A DNA stretch of 64,000 nt, from contig PLCO01000009.1 in NCBI GenBank assembly GCA_003134815.1, positions 268,777-332,776 of the forward strand, given 5' to 3'. Shown here one piece after another: positions 16,847 through 23,326 of the stretch. The stretch is from Acidobacteriaceae bacterium (lineage in GTDB: Bacteria > Acidobacteriota > Terriglobia > Terriglobales > Acidobacteriaceae). The position numbers were made by a program, and so were the translations under genes. Each line of letters starts with the position of its first letter. The stretch's first letter is position 1. The notes under the pieces were generated by a model. The model did not search any database and had not been told where the DNA came from. It saw only the letters and a list, made by a program, of their open reading frames with translations.

Positions 16847-16922
16847 GGACGCGTAGCTCAACTGGCAGAGCATTCGGCTCTTAACCGACAGGTTGAAGGT
16901 TCGATTCCTTCCGCGTCCACCA
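16847..16922 (+). tRNA. tRNA-Lys (anticodon CTT)
   Basis: A complete 76-nt cloverleaf with encoded CCA. Acceptor GGACGCG pairs with CGCGTCC; D-arm GCTC/GAGC; anticodon loop CTCTTAA gives anticodon CTT, reading AAG lysine codons; T-arm GAAGG/CCTTC around TTCGATT. The outermost anticodon-stem pair is a mismatch (T-C). A TATATT -10-like box sits about 85 bases upstream. Confidence 0.97.
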
Positions 16923-16943
16923 ATCCTTCGACATCCTCAAGCT

Positions 16944-17498
16944 CTACTTCGCATGCGGCGCCGCCACCACCTTCGTAAACGTTGATTCCAAATCGGATTT
17001 CCATGTGTTGCCATTATCTGTGGACGATTCGTATTTGAGTGTGTATTGCGTTTTGGAGACTTCCTTTTCGGTCAGGCGCGTCATCATTGTCATACCTTTC
17101 ATCACCGTCTCGGTTGTCCACGTCCAAGTGTCGCCGTTGACATTTCCTTTGGCCACGATCTGTTCGCCCCAACTGTCGAATGCGTTGTAGGTGTACATCT
17201 TTGTTTCCGGGTCATATCCCAGTATGGCCGTGATCTTGAAGTTACCCGCAGGCGATTTGTTGTCCGAGCGGCCCTCAAGAAAAAATCCTCCGGACACCCA
17301 TTCCCACCTTTGAGTTGACGACACCGGTCCTTCCATGCCGTGCGCGGTAGATTTGCCAACTTCTTTCCAGTCGCCCACAAAATACGCGAGCCGCTTCACT
17401 TCCGGGCCCGGTTTCGGCGGCCCTTGCGGGGTCTGCGCCTGTAATGAGACTCCAAGTAACAGAAAACAAATCGCAGCTAACCCGGCTGCTCGTTTCAT
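16944..17498 (-). CDS. Exported DUF1579-family protein
   Basis: 184 residues with a signal peptide (KRAAGLAAICFLLLGVSLQAQ). The mature part matches the DUF1579 layout: PEVKRLAYFVGDWKEVGKS near the start, WEWVSGGFFLEGR, then AILGYDPETKMYTYNAFDSWG and a terminal strand LESTFTKV. It is a lipocalin/START-like beta-rich fold of unknown biochemical role, probably periplasmic. The start ATG is preceded by AAAGGAG. Single gene between two tRNA genes of the opposite strand. Confidence 0.88.
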   Translation of the reverse strand: MKRAAGLAAICFLLLGVSLQAQTPQGPPKPGPEVKRLAYFVGDWKEVGKSTAHGMEGPVSSTQRWEWVSGGFFLEGRSDNKSPAGNFKITAILGYDPETKMYTYNAFDSWGEQIVAKGNVNGDTWTWTTETVMKGMTMMTRLTEKEVSKTQYTLKYESSTDNGNTWKSDLESTFTKVVAAPHAK

Positions 17499-17750
17499 GT
17501 GGGATCTCCTTTGGGTTGAAGCCGCGGCTGTGGTTTTTCAGAGACCCGACCCTGCCAGAGCCGCGGATCTCTGCTTCCGCGCGAATCGATGTCCAGGAAT
17601 CGCAGTCGGTGAAATTTCGAGACATAGTGATGCTGCGCACTCATGAAGAGCGAATTTTACAGGAATGGCTTGCTGAAGAGCAGCAGCTATCACCCGCGAT
17701 TCGCTGCCATGCGGACGGGTTAACTAGGAAATGCGGTATTCTGATGGAGC

Positions 17751-17827
17751 GCGCCCGTAGCTCAGCTGGATAGAGCGAACGCCTCCGGAGCGTTAGGTCG
17801 GGAGTTCGAATCTCTCCGGGCGCACCA
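17751..17827 (+). tRNA. tRNA-Arg (anticodon CCG)
   Basis: A 77-nt cloverleaf with encoded CCA. Acceptor GCGCCCG/CGGGCGC, D-arm GCTC/GAGC, anticodon stem AACGC/GCGTT with loop CTCCGGA giving CCG (reads CGG), T-arm GGGAG/CTCTC around TTCGAAT. A TATTCT box at 17737-17742 is well placed as a -10 element. Confidence 0.97.
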
Positions 17828-17867
17828 GATTCCCCTCGATCCACAGGGCCAGTGGGCGGCCTTTTCG

Positions 17868-17896
17868 TTGACTTGGGGCCGATTTTTGGGTATTCT
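17868..17896 (+). promoter_or_regulatory. Strong sigma-70-type promoter for rplM
   Basis: TTGACT at 17868-17873, a 17-base spacer, then TATTCT at 17891-17896. The predicted start of transcription is about 17903, some 380 bases before the rplM ATG. Confidence 0.6.
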
Positions 17897-17902
17897 AGGG
17901 GT

Positions 17903-18283
17903 CTTGCGCGGTGTTGTGCCTGGGGTCCAGGTGTGCTCGCCCGGACCTTGTCTGATAGAGGTACTGGCGGGCTCCAGTGGAACAGGCCACCGGCTGCGGG
18001 GCCAGGGTTCGGGAACAGGTCGAACGTGGTCCGGCACAGCTAGGGTTCCGATGGGAACCGACTCTCGCAGCTTCTCACCCGAACAGATTTGTTTGGCAGT
18101 GGGTAGATTTCAAGGCCCGTGCGTTTTGCATGGGCGGATGCGGTTTGCGCTGATTAGTTTGCGCAGGTATGGGCGATCCCACCCTAAACGCAAAATGCGC
18201 GTTTAGGATGGGGCACCCAGCAGGTTTTCGAAGCGCGGTATTTTTCGAGGCGCTGAACAAGTTTTTTCGAGGGCAGGAGAGAG
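17903..18283 (+). ncRNA. Long structured leader (or small RNA) before rplM
   Basis: This transcript segment has no reading frame worth calling but many short perfect helices. TGTGCC 17915-17920 pairs with GGCACA 18033-18038, closing a domain of about 125 nt. Inside are GGTCC 17924-17928 with GGACC 17943-17947, ACTGG 17963-17967 with CCAGT 17974-17978, and GTTCG 18007-18011 with CGAAC 18021-18025. After it come GGTTCC 18044-18049 with GGAACC 18054-18059 and the repeat hairpin 18178-18212. It could be an L13 autoregulatory leader or an independent small RNA; it does not match the 4.5S, RNase P or tmRNA consensus as I know them. Confidence 0.45.
18178..18218. repeat. Dispersed hairpin repeat (TGGGGCACCC family), copy 1
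   Basis: CCCACCCTAAACGC (18178-18191) pairs with GCGTTTAGGATGGG (18199-18212), 14 bp with one wobble and a 7-nt loop, followed by the family tag TGGGGCACCC ending at 18218. Other copies: 41384-41429 and, inside era, about 41790-41842. Confidence 0.55.
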
Positions 18284-18706
18284 ATGTCGACCTTTGTTCC
18301 GAGCGGCAAGGATATCAGCCGCAAATGGTATGTGGTGGACGCGAGCGGGCAGACCCTGGGGCGCCTGGCGAGCAAGGCCGCGATGGTGTTGTGCGGCAAG
18401 ACGAATCCGAAATATGTGCCGTACATCGACATGGGCGATCACGTGATCGTTATTAATGCCGAGAAGGTGCGGCTGACGGGTTTGAAGGAGCAGACAAAGC
18501 TATACCGGCGCTATACGGGCTTTCCGGGTGGGCTGCGCGAGGAGTCGTTTACGCGGCTGATCAAGCGCCGGCCGGAGAAGGTTCTGGAAGAGGCGATCAA
18601 GGGCATGCTGCCGAAGTCGAAGCTGGGGCGCCAGATGGGCACCAAGCTGAAGGTGTATCGCGGCGACAAGCATCCGCACACGGCGCAGAAGCCGGTGGCG
18701 TTGTAA
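18284..18706 (+). CDS. rplM: Ribosomal protein L13
   Basis: 140 residues, the usual L13 length. Signature features: [19 protein letters not shown], a central [14 protein letters not shown], and the C-terminal [19 protein letters not shown]. It is an early-assembling 50S protein. The ATG follows GGCAGGAGAGAG. rpsI comes 77 bases downstream, the universal L13-S9 pair; the unusually long structured leader upstream suggests regulated expression. Confidence 0.98.
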   Translation: MSTFVPSGKDISRKWYVVDASGQTLGRLASKAAMVLCGKTNPKYVPYIDMGDHVIVINAEKVRLTGLKEQTKLYRRYTGFPGGLREESFTRLIKRRPEKVLEEAIKGMLPKSKLGRQMGTKLKVYRGDKHPHTAQKPVAL

Positions 18707-18710
18707 AGCA

Positions 18711-18777
18711 GGGACGTAGGGGCTACGGACTAGGGACTTAGGGACTAAGACAAGACTGACGGCTGAGAGCTAAGAGG
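18711..18777. repeat. Degenerate GGACTTAGGG word repeat between rplM and rpsI
   Basis: The spacer consists of imperfect copies of a ten-base word (GGACGTAGGG, GGACTAGGGACTTAGGGACTAAG) followed by ACGGCTGAGAGCTAAGAG. It is of the same character as the repeats at 2018-2092 and 19185-19260. Confidence 0.5.
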
Positions 18778-18783
18778 AAACGA

Positions 18784-19182
18784 ATGGCAGAGGATCTGGT
18801 TCAGTATTACGGCACGGGGCGGCGGAAGTCGGCGATCGCGCGAGTTTTTCTGCGTCCCGGCACGGGCGAGTGGAAAGTGAACGGCAAGAAGTTCGAAGAG
18901 CACTTTGTGACCGAACAGCAACGGGTGAGCGCCAAGCGCACGCTGGTGGTGGCTGAACTCGGTGCGAGCTTCAACGTGCTGACCACGGTGAGGGGCGGCG
19001 GAGTTTCCGCGCAGGCCGATGCGGTGAAGTTGGGCATTGCCCGCGCATTGGTTGAGTTCAACCCGGAGTTGCGCAAGCTGCTGAAGGCCGAAGGGCTGAT
19101 GACGCGCGATGCTCGCCAGAAGGAACGCAAGAAGTACGGGCAGAAGGGCGCGAGAAAGCGGTTCCAGTTCTCGAAAAGATAA
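18784..19182 (+). CDS. rpsI: Ribosomal protein S9
   Basis: 132 residues. [27 protein letters not shown] at the start and the C-terminal basic tail ending in QFSKR (the conserved residues that reach the P-site tRNA) identify S9. Start ATG follows GAGGAAACGA. Second gene of the rplM-rpsI operon; the next gene, rpsB, is separated by 157 bases carrying its own leader. Confidence 0.98.
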   Translation: MAEDLVQYYGTGRRKSAIARVFLRPGTGEWKVNGKKFEEHFVTEQQRVSAKRTLVVAELGASFNVLTTVRGGGVSAQADAVKLGIARALVEFNPELRKLLKAEGLMTRDARQKERKKYGQKGARKRFQFSKR

Positions 19183-19184
19183 TT

Positions 19185-19260
19185 TTCAGTTGTCAATTCT
19201 CAGTTTTCAGTCTCCTGTGTTCGTGGTACTGACTACTGATCACTGATAACTGACAACTCG
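19185..19260. repeat. Degenerate TCAGTTTTCAG/ACTGATAACTGA word repeat
   Basis: Imperfect repeats of TCAGTTNTCA on the first half and ACTGATCACTGATAACTGACAACT on the second make the block roughly self-complementary. It fills the rpsI-rpsB spacer just after the rpsI stop and could act as a weak hairpin in the transcript. Confidence 0.45.
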
Positions 19261-19272
19261 CAACACCAAATC

Positions 19273-19318
19273 TCCCCGCAAGGGGATAAATCCGGGCAAC
19301 AGAATCACCAGCCCGGAT
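19273..19318 (+). promoter_or_regulatory. Two-hairpin leader before rpsB
   Basis: TCCCC-GCAA-GGGGA (19273-19286, GNRA-type tetraloop) is followed by ATCCGGGC (19290-19297) pairing perfectly with GCCCGGAT (19311-19318). It ends 21 bases before the rpsB start codon, the place where S2 autoregulatory leaders are found in other bacteria. Confidence 0.5.
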
Positions 19319-19339
19319 GCAGTCCACGAAGGAGGACAA

Positions 19340-20230
19340 TTGGCAACTATCACCATGAAGGAACTGCTCGAAGCGGGTGTTCACTTCGGGCATCAGACCA
19401 AGCGCTGGAATCCCAAGATGAAGGAATACATTTTTGGGGAGCGCAACGGAATTTACATCATCGACCTGCAGAAGACGCTGAAGCTGTTCAAAGAGGCGTC
19501 AAAGTTTGTGACGGAGCTGTGCGCGAGCGGGAAGACGATTTTGTTCGTCGGGACCAAGCGCCAGGCGCAGGATGCAGTTGCCGAAGAGGCCACGCGGGCG
19601 GGCATGCCCTACATCAACCAGCGCTGGCTGGGCGGCCTTTTGACCAACTGGGTGACGGTGCAGAAGTCAGTGAAGCGCCTGCAGGAACTGGATGAGATGG
19701 CCACGGACGGCCGCTATGACCTGTTGACGAAGAAGGAAGTCATCAAGCTCGAACGCGAGCGCAAGCATTTGCAGGCCAACCTGGCCGGCATCAAGAATAT
19801 GAAGCGGCTGCCTGACGCGCTGTTCATCGTGGACTCGAATAACGAGCAGATCGCGGTGAAGGAAGCGCGCAAGCTGGGGATTCCAGTGGTTGCCGTGGTG
19901 GACACGAACTGCGACCCGACGGTGGTGGATTACGTGATTCCGGGCAATGACGATGCTTTGCGCGCGATCCGGCTGTTTACGTCGAAGGTTGCCGACTCGG
20001 CGGCCGAGGGCGTGAACCTGCTAAGCGACAAGGCGTTCACGGAAGAGGTTCCGGTGGCCGCGGATGCGGGCGCGAGCGAAGGCGCTGCAGATGGCGTGGA
20101 CATTTCAGCGGAGTCCGAACCGAGCGAGGAAGTGGACCTGGAAGCTGCGCTGGGCGGTGGCATTCGCAAGGCGCCGGCGGCTGTGGCGGCGCTGCTGGAA
20201 GAGGCCGAAGTGGTGGAAGGCGCCAAGTAG
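19340..20230 (+). CDS. rpsB: Ribosomal protein S2 (TTG start)
   Basis: 296 residues. The initiator is TTG at 19340, five bases after [34 protein letters not shown] matches the conserved S2 N-terminus, so the later ATG is rejected. The body is typical ([49 protein letters not shown]). After about residue 235 comes an acidic and Ala-rich tail not found in short S2 proteins. S2 binds late to the 30S subunit near S1. A terminator at 20266-20301 separates it from tsf. Confidence 0.98.
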   Translation: MATITMKELLEAGVHFGHQTKRWNPKMKEYIFGERNGIYIIDLQKTLKLFKEASKFVTELCASGKTILFVGTKRQAQDAVAEEATRAGMPYINQRWLGGLLTNWVTVQKSVKRLQELDEMATDGRYDLLTKKEVIKLERERKHLQANLAGIKNMKRLPDALFIVDSNNEQIAVKEARKLGIPVVAVVDTNCDPTVVDYVIPGNDDALRAIRLFTSKVADSAAEGVNLLSDKAFTEEVPVAADAGASEGAADGVDISAESEPSEEVDLEAALGGGIRKAPAAVAALLEEAEVVEGAK

Positions 20231-20265
20231 TCTCAAGGTGCGCGGAAGCACGCAGGATTCGGAAG

Positions 20266-20301
20266 AGCGTGGCCGCTCGAATTTGGGGCCACGCTTTTCT
20301 T
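20266..20301 (+). terminator. Rho-independent terminator after rpsB
   Basis: AGCGTGGCC (20266-20274) pairs perfectly with GGCCACGCT (20287-20295) and runs into TTTTCTT. It may attenuate rather than abolish read-through to tsf. Confidence 0.75.
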
Positions 20302-20390
20302 ATGCCGGAAATTCTTCGGCGCGCAACACGATTGAGAATTCTTAACTGGTATGGATGAGAATGGCCGTCCGCGGCCAGGGAAAAAGAGAG

Positions 20391-21044
20391 ATGACTACGG
20401 TGAGCGAAAAAATTGATGCGAAGCTGGTGAAAGAGCTGCGGGAAAAGTCTGGCGCGCCGATGGGCGACTGCCTCAAGGCATTGCAGGAATCAAAAGGCGA
20501 CATGGAAGAGGCATTCGTGGTGCTGCGCAAGCGCGGCATGGCCTCGGCGCAGAAGAAGTCCGCGCGCGTGACCAACGAAGGCGCGGTGGGCAGCTATATC
20601 CACGCCGGCGGCAAGATTGCCGTGCTGGTGGAGCTGAACTGCGAGAGCGATTTTGTGGCGAGGACCGAGGACTTTCAGGAGCTGCTGAAGGACGTGGCCA
20701 TGCACATCGCGGCGAGCGATCCGCGCTATGTGAAGCCGGAGGACGTAACCACAGAGGATCTGGAGCGCGAGAAGGAGATCTATCGCGCGCAGGCCGCCGC
20801 AACGGGCAAGCCGGCCCCGGTGATCGAGAAGATTGTGGACGGCAAGATGGCCAAGTTCTACGAAGAGGTTTGCCTGCTGGAGCAGCCTTTTATCAAGGAC
20901 CAGGCGATCAGCGTGAAAGAGCTGATTGCGCAGAAGGTGGGCAAGCTGGGAGAGAACATTACAGTGCGGCGGTTTGCGCGCTTCAAGGTGGGCGCGCCTG
21001 ACTGGACCGTGGCACAGACCAAGCCTGTGGAAGCGGCGGAGTAG
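20391..21044 (+). CDS. tsf: Elongation factor Ts (short form)
   Basis: The ATG at 20391 follows AAAAAGAGAG and begins TTVSEKIDAKLVKELREKSGAPMGDCLKAL, the normal EF-Ts start; the in-frame codon 36 bases upstream is rejected. The product has 217 residues, with the UBA-like N-domain, the nucleotide-exchange core (GGKIAVLVELNCESDFVART) and the C-terminal module (LLEQPFIKD). It is shorter than the E. coli form (about 283) and closer to the compact form of Thermus. It recycles EF-Tu-GDP. pyrH and frr, often next in line, are not adjacent; frr lies 38 kb away. Confidence 0.97.
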   Translation: MTTVSEKIDAKLVKELREKSGAPMGDCLKALQESKGDMEEAFVVLRKRGMASAQKKSARVTNEGAVGSYIHAGGKIAVLVELNCESDFVARTEDFQELLKDVAMHIAASDPRYVKPEDVTTEDLEREKEIYRAQAAATGKPAPVIEKIVDGKMAKFYEEVCLLEQPFIKDQAISVKELIAQKVGKLGENITVRRFARFKVGAPDWTVAQTKPVEAAE

Positions 21045-21097
21045 CCGCACAGGGTTTGCCGCAACGCTCACGAAATCAGAATTCAATGCAAAGAGAA

Positions 21098-21131
21098 GGG
21101 GCAGTCCATTGCGGACTGCCCCTTTTGCTTT
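21098..21131. terminator. Strong bidirectional terminator between tsf and porin gene
   Basis: GGGGCAGTCC (21098-21107) and GGACTGCCCC (21113-21122) form a perfect 10-bp stem with loop ATTGC. TTTTGCTTT follows on the plus strand and an A-rich stretch precedes it, so it can terminate both tsf and the convergent porin transcript. Confidence 0.9.
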
Positions 21132-21149
21132 GGGTTAAATACGGTTTGC

Positions 21150-22943
21150 TTACGGCAGGTAGTACCGGAGCGAGGTGAAGATCATGCTGTCGTCGCCGTG
21201 CGCGCCGTTGCCGGAATTGGAAATGCCGCCCGCACCGGACCAGAGGTCGCGGCGGAAGAGGCTGTACTGGATGCCCTGGCGCAAACGACCCTTGGCGCTG
21301 TTATGGATGTTCCACCAGTAGCCGGCGGTGAACTCCTGCACGTCCTTGTTGCTGCCGCCGCAGTTCGCTGGGGCGATTGCGGCCGCGCCGCCGGCGGCTG
21401 CGGTGCCGTTGAACGTCTCGATCAAGCAACCCGACATGTTCGTGCTGCGAGTGCCGTAACCAACCTGCGCTGTCCCGTTGAGCGCATAGTCGCGGTCGAG
21501 GTAGTCGCCGCCATAGTTGAAGTACATATTGAAATTCGGTGTGGGGTTCAGCTCGATTGTGCTGAGCGCGGAGAATCCGTGGATGGGAGAGATGGTTGCA
21601 TTCGGGCGCAGAGTGACATCGGCGATGGTGGAAGAGCCGTAACGGCCGACGCCCTGGCCCCAGAGGCCCTTGAGGCCGATCGTGATCTTCTTGCTGGCGA
21701 GCGGTGCGCGGAAGCCCCCGCCAAGGCCTGCGCCGATGGCGGTAGCGTTATACGGGCCGCTCAAAGTCGGATAGATGCGGTCGCGGAAGTTGCGCTCGAT
21801 GCCGAACAATTCCCAGTGACCCCAGCCGGGCTCGAAGGCCATCTTCACGACGAAGTCCGGAGTGTAGTTGAACGAGTAGTTGGCGTTGAGGTTGTAGAGG
21901 CCGCCGCCGGTTCCGATGGAACCGAACAGTTCGTTGGCCGGGAGGCCCTGGCCCGCTGGGTTCAGCATCTCGGCGTTTTCAATGGAAGCGCCCAGGAACA
22001 TGGTCTTGCCGAGGTCCTTGGAGACGCGGAAGCTGTATTGGCGCCCCCATACAAAGCCGGCTTCGTACTGTGCGTCGATGGTAGAGGGAAGAACCTCGGA
22101 GCCGCGCGTGAGGCCCTGAGTAGTCTCGGTTACCAGAGACCATCCCTGTCCGCCGGAGAAGTCCCAGCCGCTGGCTGTCTTGGCGTCGGCCCATAGTTGG
22201 CGCTGGCGGAGAGTGTAGCTGTTCGACTGGTTATTGTTCGAGGTAACGCCGGCGCTGAGCCAGTCCATCTCGTAGTAACCGGTGAGTGTGAAGGTGGGCA
22301 GCTTGCCGACGGCTTTGAGGGCCAAACGCGACTGACGGCCCGAACCGAAGAACTCGCTTAACTGCGACGCGTCGGAGTTGGCCAACGGGACGCCAGTAAA
22401 GGGAGTGTTGATGTCGCCGCCCGTGGCTCCCTGACGCCACGCAGTTTCCGCCGCGATGAAGGAGCCTGTCGGCGAAAGCGTGATGCCCTTGAAGTGAAGG
22501 ACGTCGGGACTGTTGATCGCCTTCTTGATACTCGTGGTCTCATCGGAGACCGTGGTGGCGAGCGAAACCGCATTAGTCTTTAGATCGCTGACCGTGCTTT
22601 GCAGAGTGGAAACGGCCGCTGCATTGTCAGTGAACGCTTGCTGTTGCGCGGTGGCGTCGGCTTCAGCCTTGGCTGCTGCCGCCTGCGCATCGGCCGCGGC
22701 CTGCTGCGCCTGCTTCAACTGGTCATCCTTGGTAGCAAGGTCGGCCTTGAGACCGTCTATCTCGCCCTGGAATTGCTGTTTCATATCGTCGATCTGTTGT
22801 TGCACCGTGGGGCCGGCCGGAGCAGCGGGCTTTTTAGCAACATGCTTTTTGGCCGGCGGCGTGTTGCCGCTGGTTTGTGCGTAGGAAACAACCAAACCGG
22901 CTGCAAGAAACGCAACGGCAGCCGCTTTCACTGTCAATTTCAT
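21150..22943 (-). CDS. Porin-like outer-membrane protein with coiled-coil N-terminus
   Basis: The start at 22943 is chosen over the first in-frame codon (23129) because AGAGAGG precedes it and a signal peptide follows (KAAAVAFLAAGLVVSYAQ). The mature protein (597 residues in total) has a Lys/Ala/Pro-rich linker, a coiled coil of about residues 45-120 (DDMKQQFQGEIDGLKADL), and a large beta-barrel part with repeated aromatic strands (LTGYYEMDWLSAG, FTAGYWWNIHNSA), ending FTSLRYYLP. It resembles acidobacterial porins; the coiled coil may trimerise or touch the cell wall. Substrate unknown. Terminated by the shared hairpin at 21098. Confidence 0.85.
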   Translation of the reverse strand: MKLTVKAAAVAFLAAGLVVSYAQTSGNTPPAKKHVAKKPAAPAGPTVQQQIDDMKQQFQGEIDGLKADLATKDDQLKQAQQAAADAQAAAAKAEADATAQQQAFTDNAAAVSTLQSTVSDLKTNAVSLATTVSDETTSIKKAINSPDVLHFKGITLSPTGSFIAAETAWRQGATGGDINTPFTGVPLANSDASQLSEFFGSGRQSRLALKAVGKLPTFTLTGYYEMDWLSAGVTSNNNQSNSYTLRQRQLWADAKTASGWDFSGGQGWSLVTETTQGLTRGSEVLPSTIDAQYEAGFVWGRQYSFRVSKDLGKTMFLGASIENAEMLNPAGQGLPANELFGSIGTGGGLYNLNANYSFNYTPDFVVKMAFEPGWGHWELFGIERNFRDRIYPTLSGPYNATAIGAGLGGGFRAPLASKKITIGLKGLWGQGVGRYGSSTIADVTLRPNATISPIHGFSALSTIELNPTPNFNMYFNYGGDYLDRDYALNGTAQVGYGTRSTNMSGCLIETFNGTAAAGGAAAIAPANCGGSNKDVQEFTAGYWWNIHNSAKGRLRQGIQYSLFRRDLWSGAGGISNSGNGAHGDDSMIFTSLRYYLP

Positions 22944-23326
22944 TTGGGCCTCTCTTTTCCTCATGGAGTCGTGTTTGAAGTGGCAGCGCCCTCGAGCACA
23001 GCTGATGCAGAACCCTTCCGCATCCCGGACGCGTCGATAAATGGAAAATCTGCGAATTGAAAAATCTGCGGTATTCCCATCGGCGCGAAGATTAGGGGAG
23101 TGAAAAAGGACTGAGCCTCGCACCGGCAAAACTCGTCCTGTTGTTCCGCATCCAAGACTCGCAGAGCAAGATTAAGATTTGACGAATTCACGCAGAATTC
23201 ACAGTGAATAGAAGGCGCAATTGCCGAGGGAAAGAAGATGGCGAAAAATTCAACTTCCATTTACACGCGCTTCGCTTTTTCGTCGCGATTTTGAGGGAGA
23301 TTCAGGTGGAAACTTGCGAAACTGTG
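22944..23326. other. Upstream region of the porin gene
   Basis: About 380 bases between the PIG-L stop and the porin start, both leftward. No gene is called. It holds a direct-repeat element at 23184-23201 (GAATTCA twice, 11-base period, followed by TGAAT in inverse orientation), which is a candidate activator site. Confidence 0.45.

Noticed and set aside
16847..17827. tRNA genes as integration sites of a genomic island
   Set aside because: No integrase gene or duplicated tRNA 3' end is visible near tRNA-Lys or tRNA-Arg, and the genes between and after are core-type.
17903..18283. Leader before rplM as 4.5S RNA, RNase P RNA or tmRNA
   Set aside because: The hallmark sequences of these RNAs, as I know them, are absent; only short unassigned helices are seen. 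6S RNA could not be excluded by eye.
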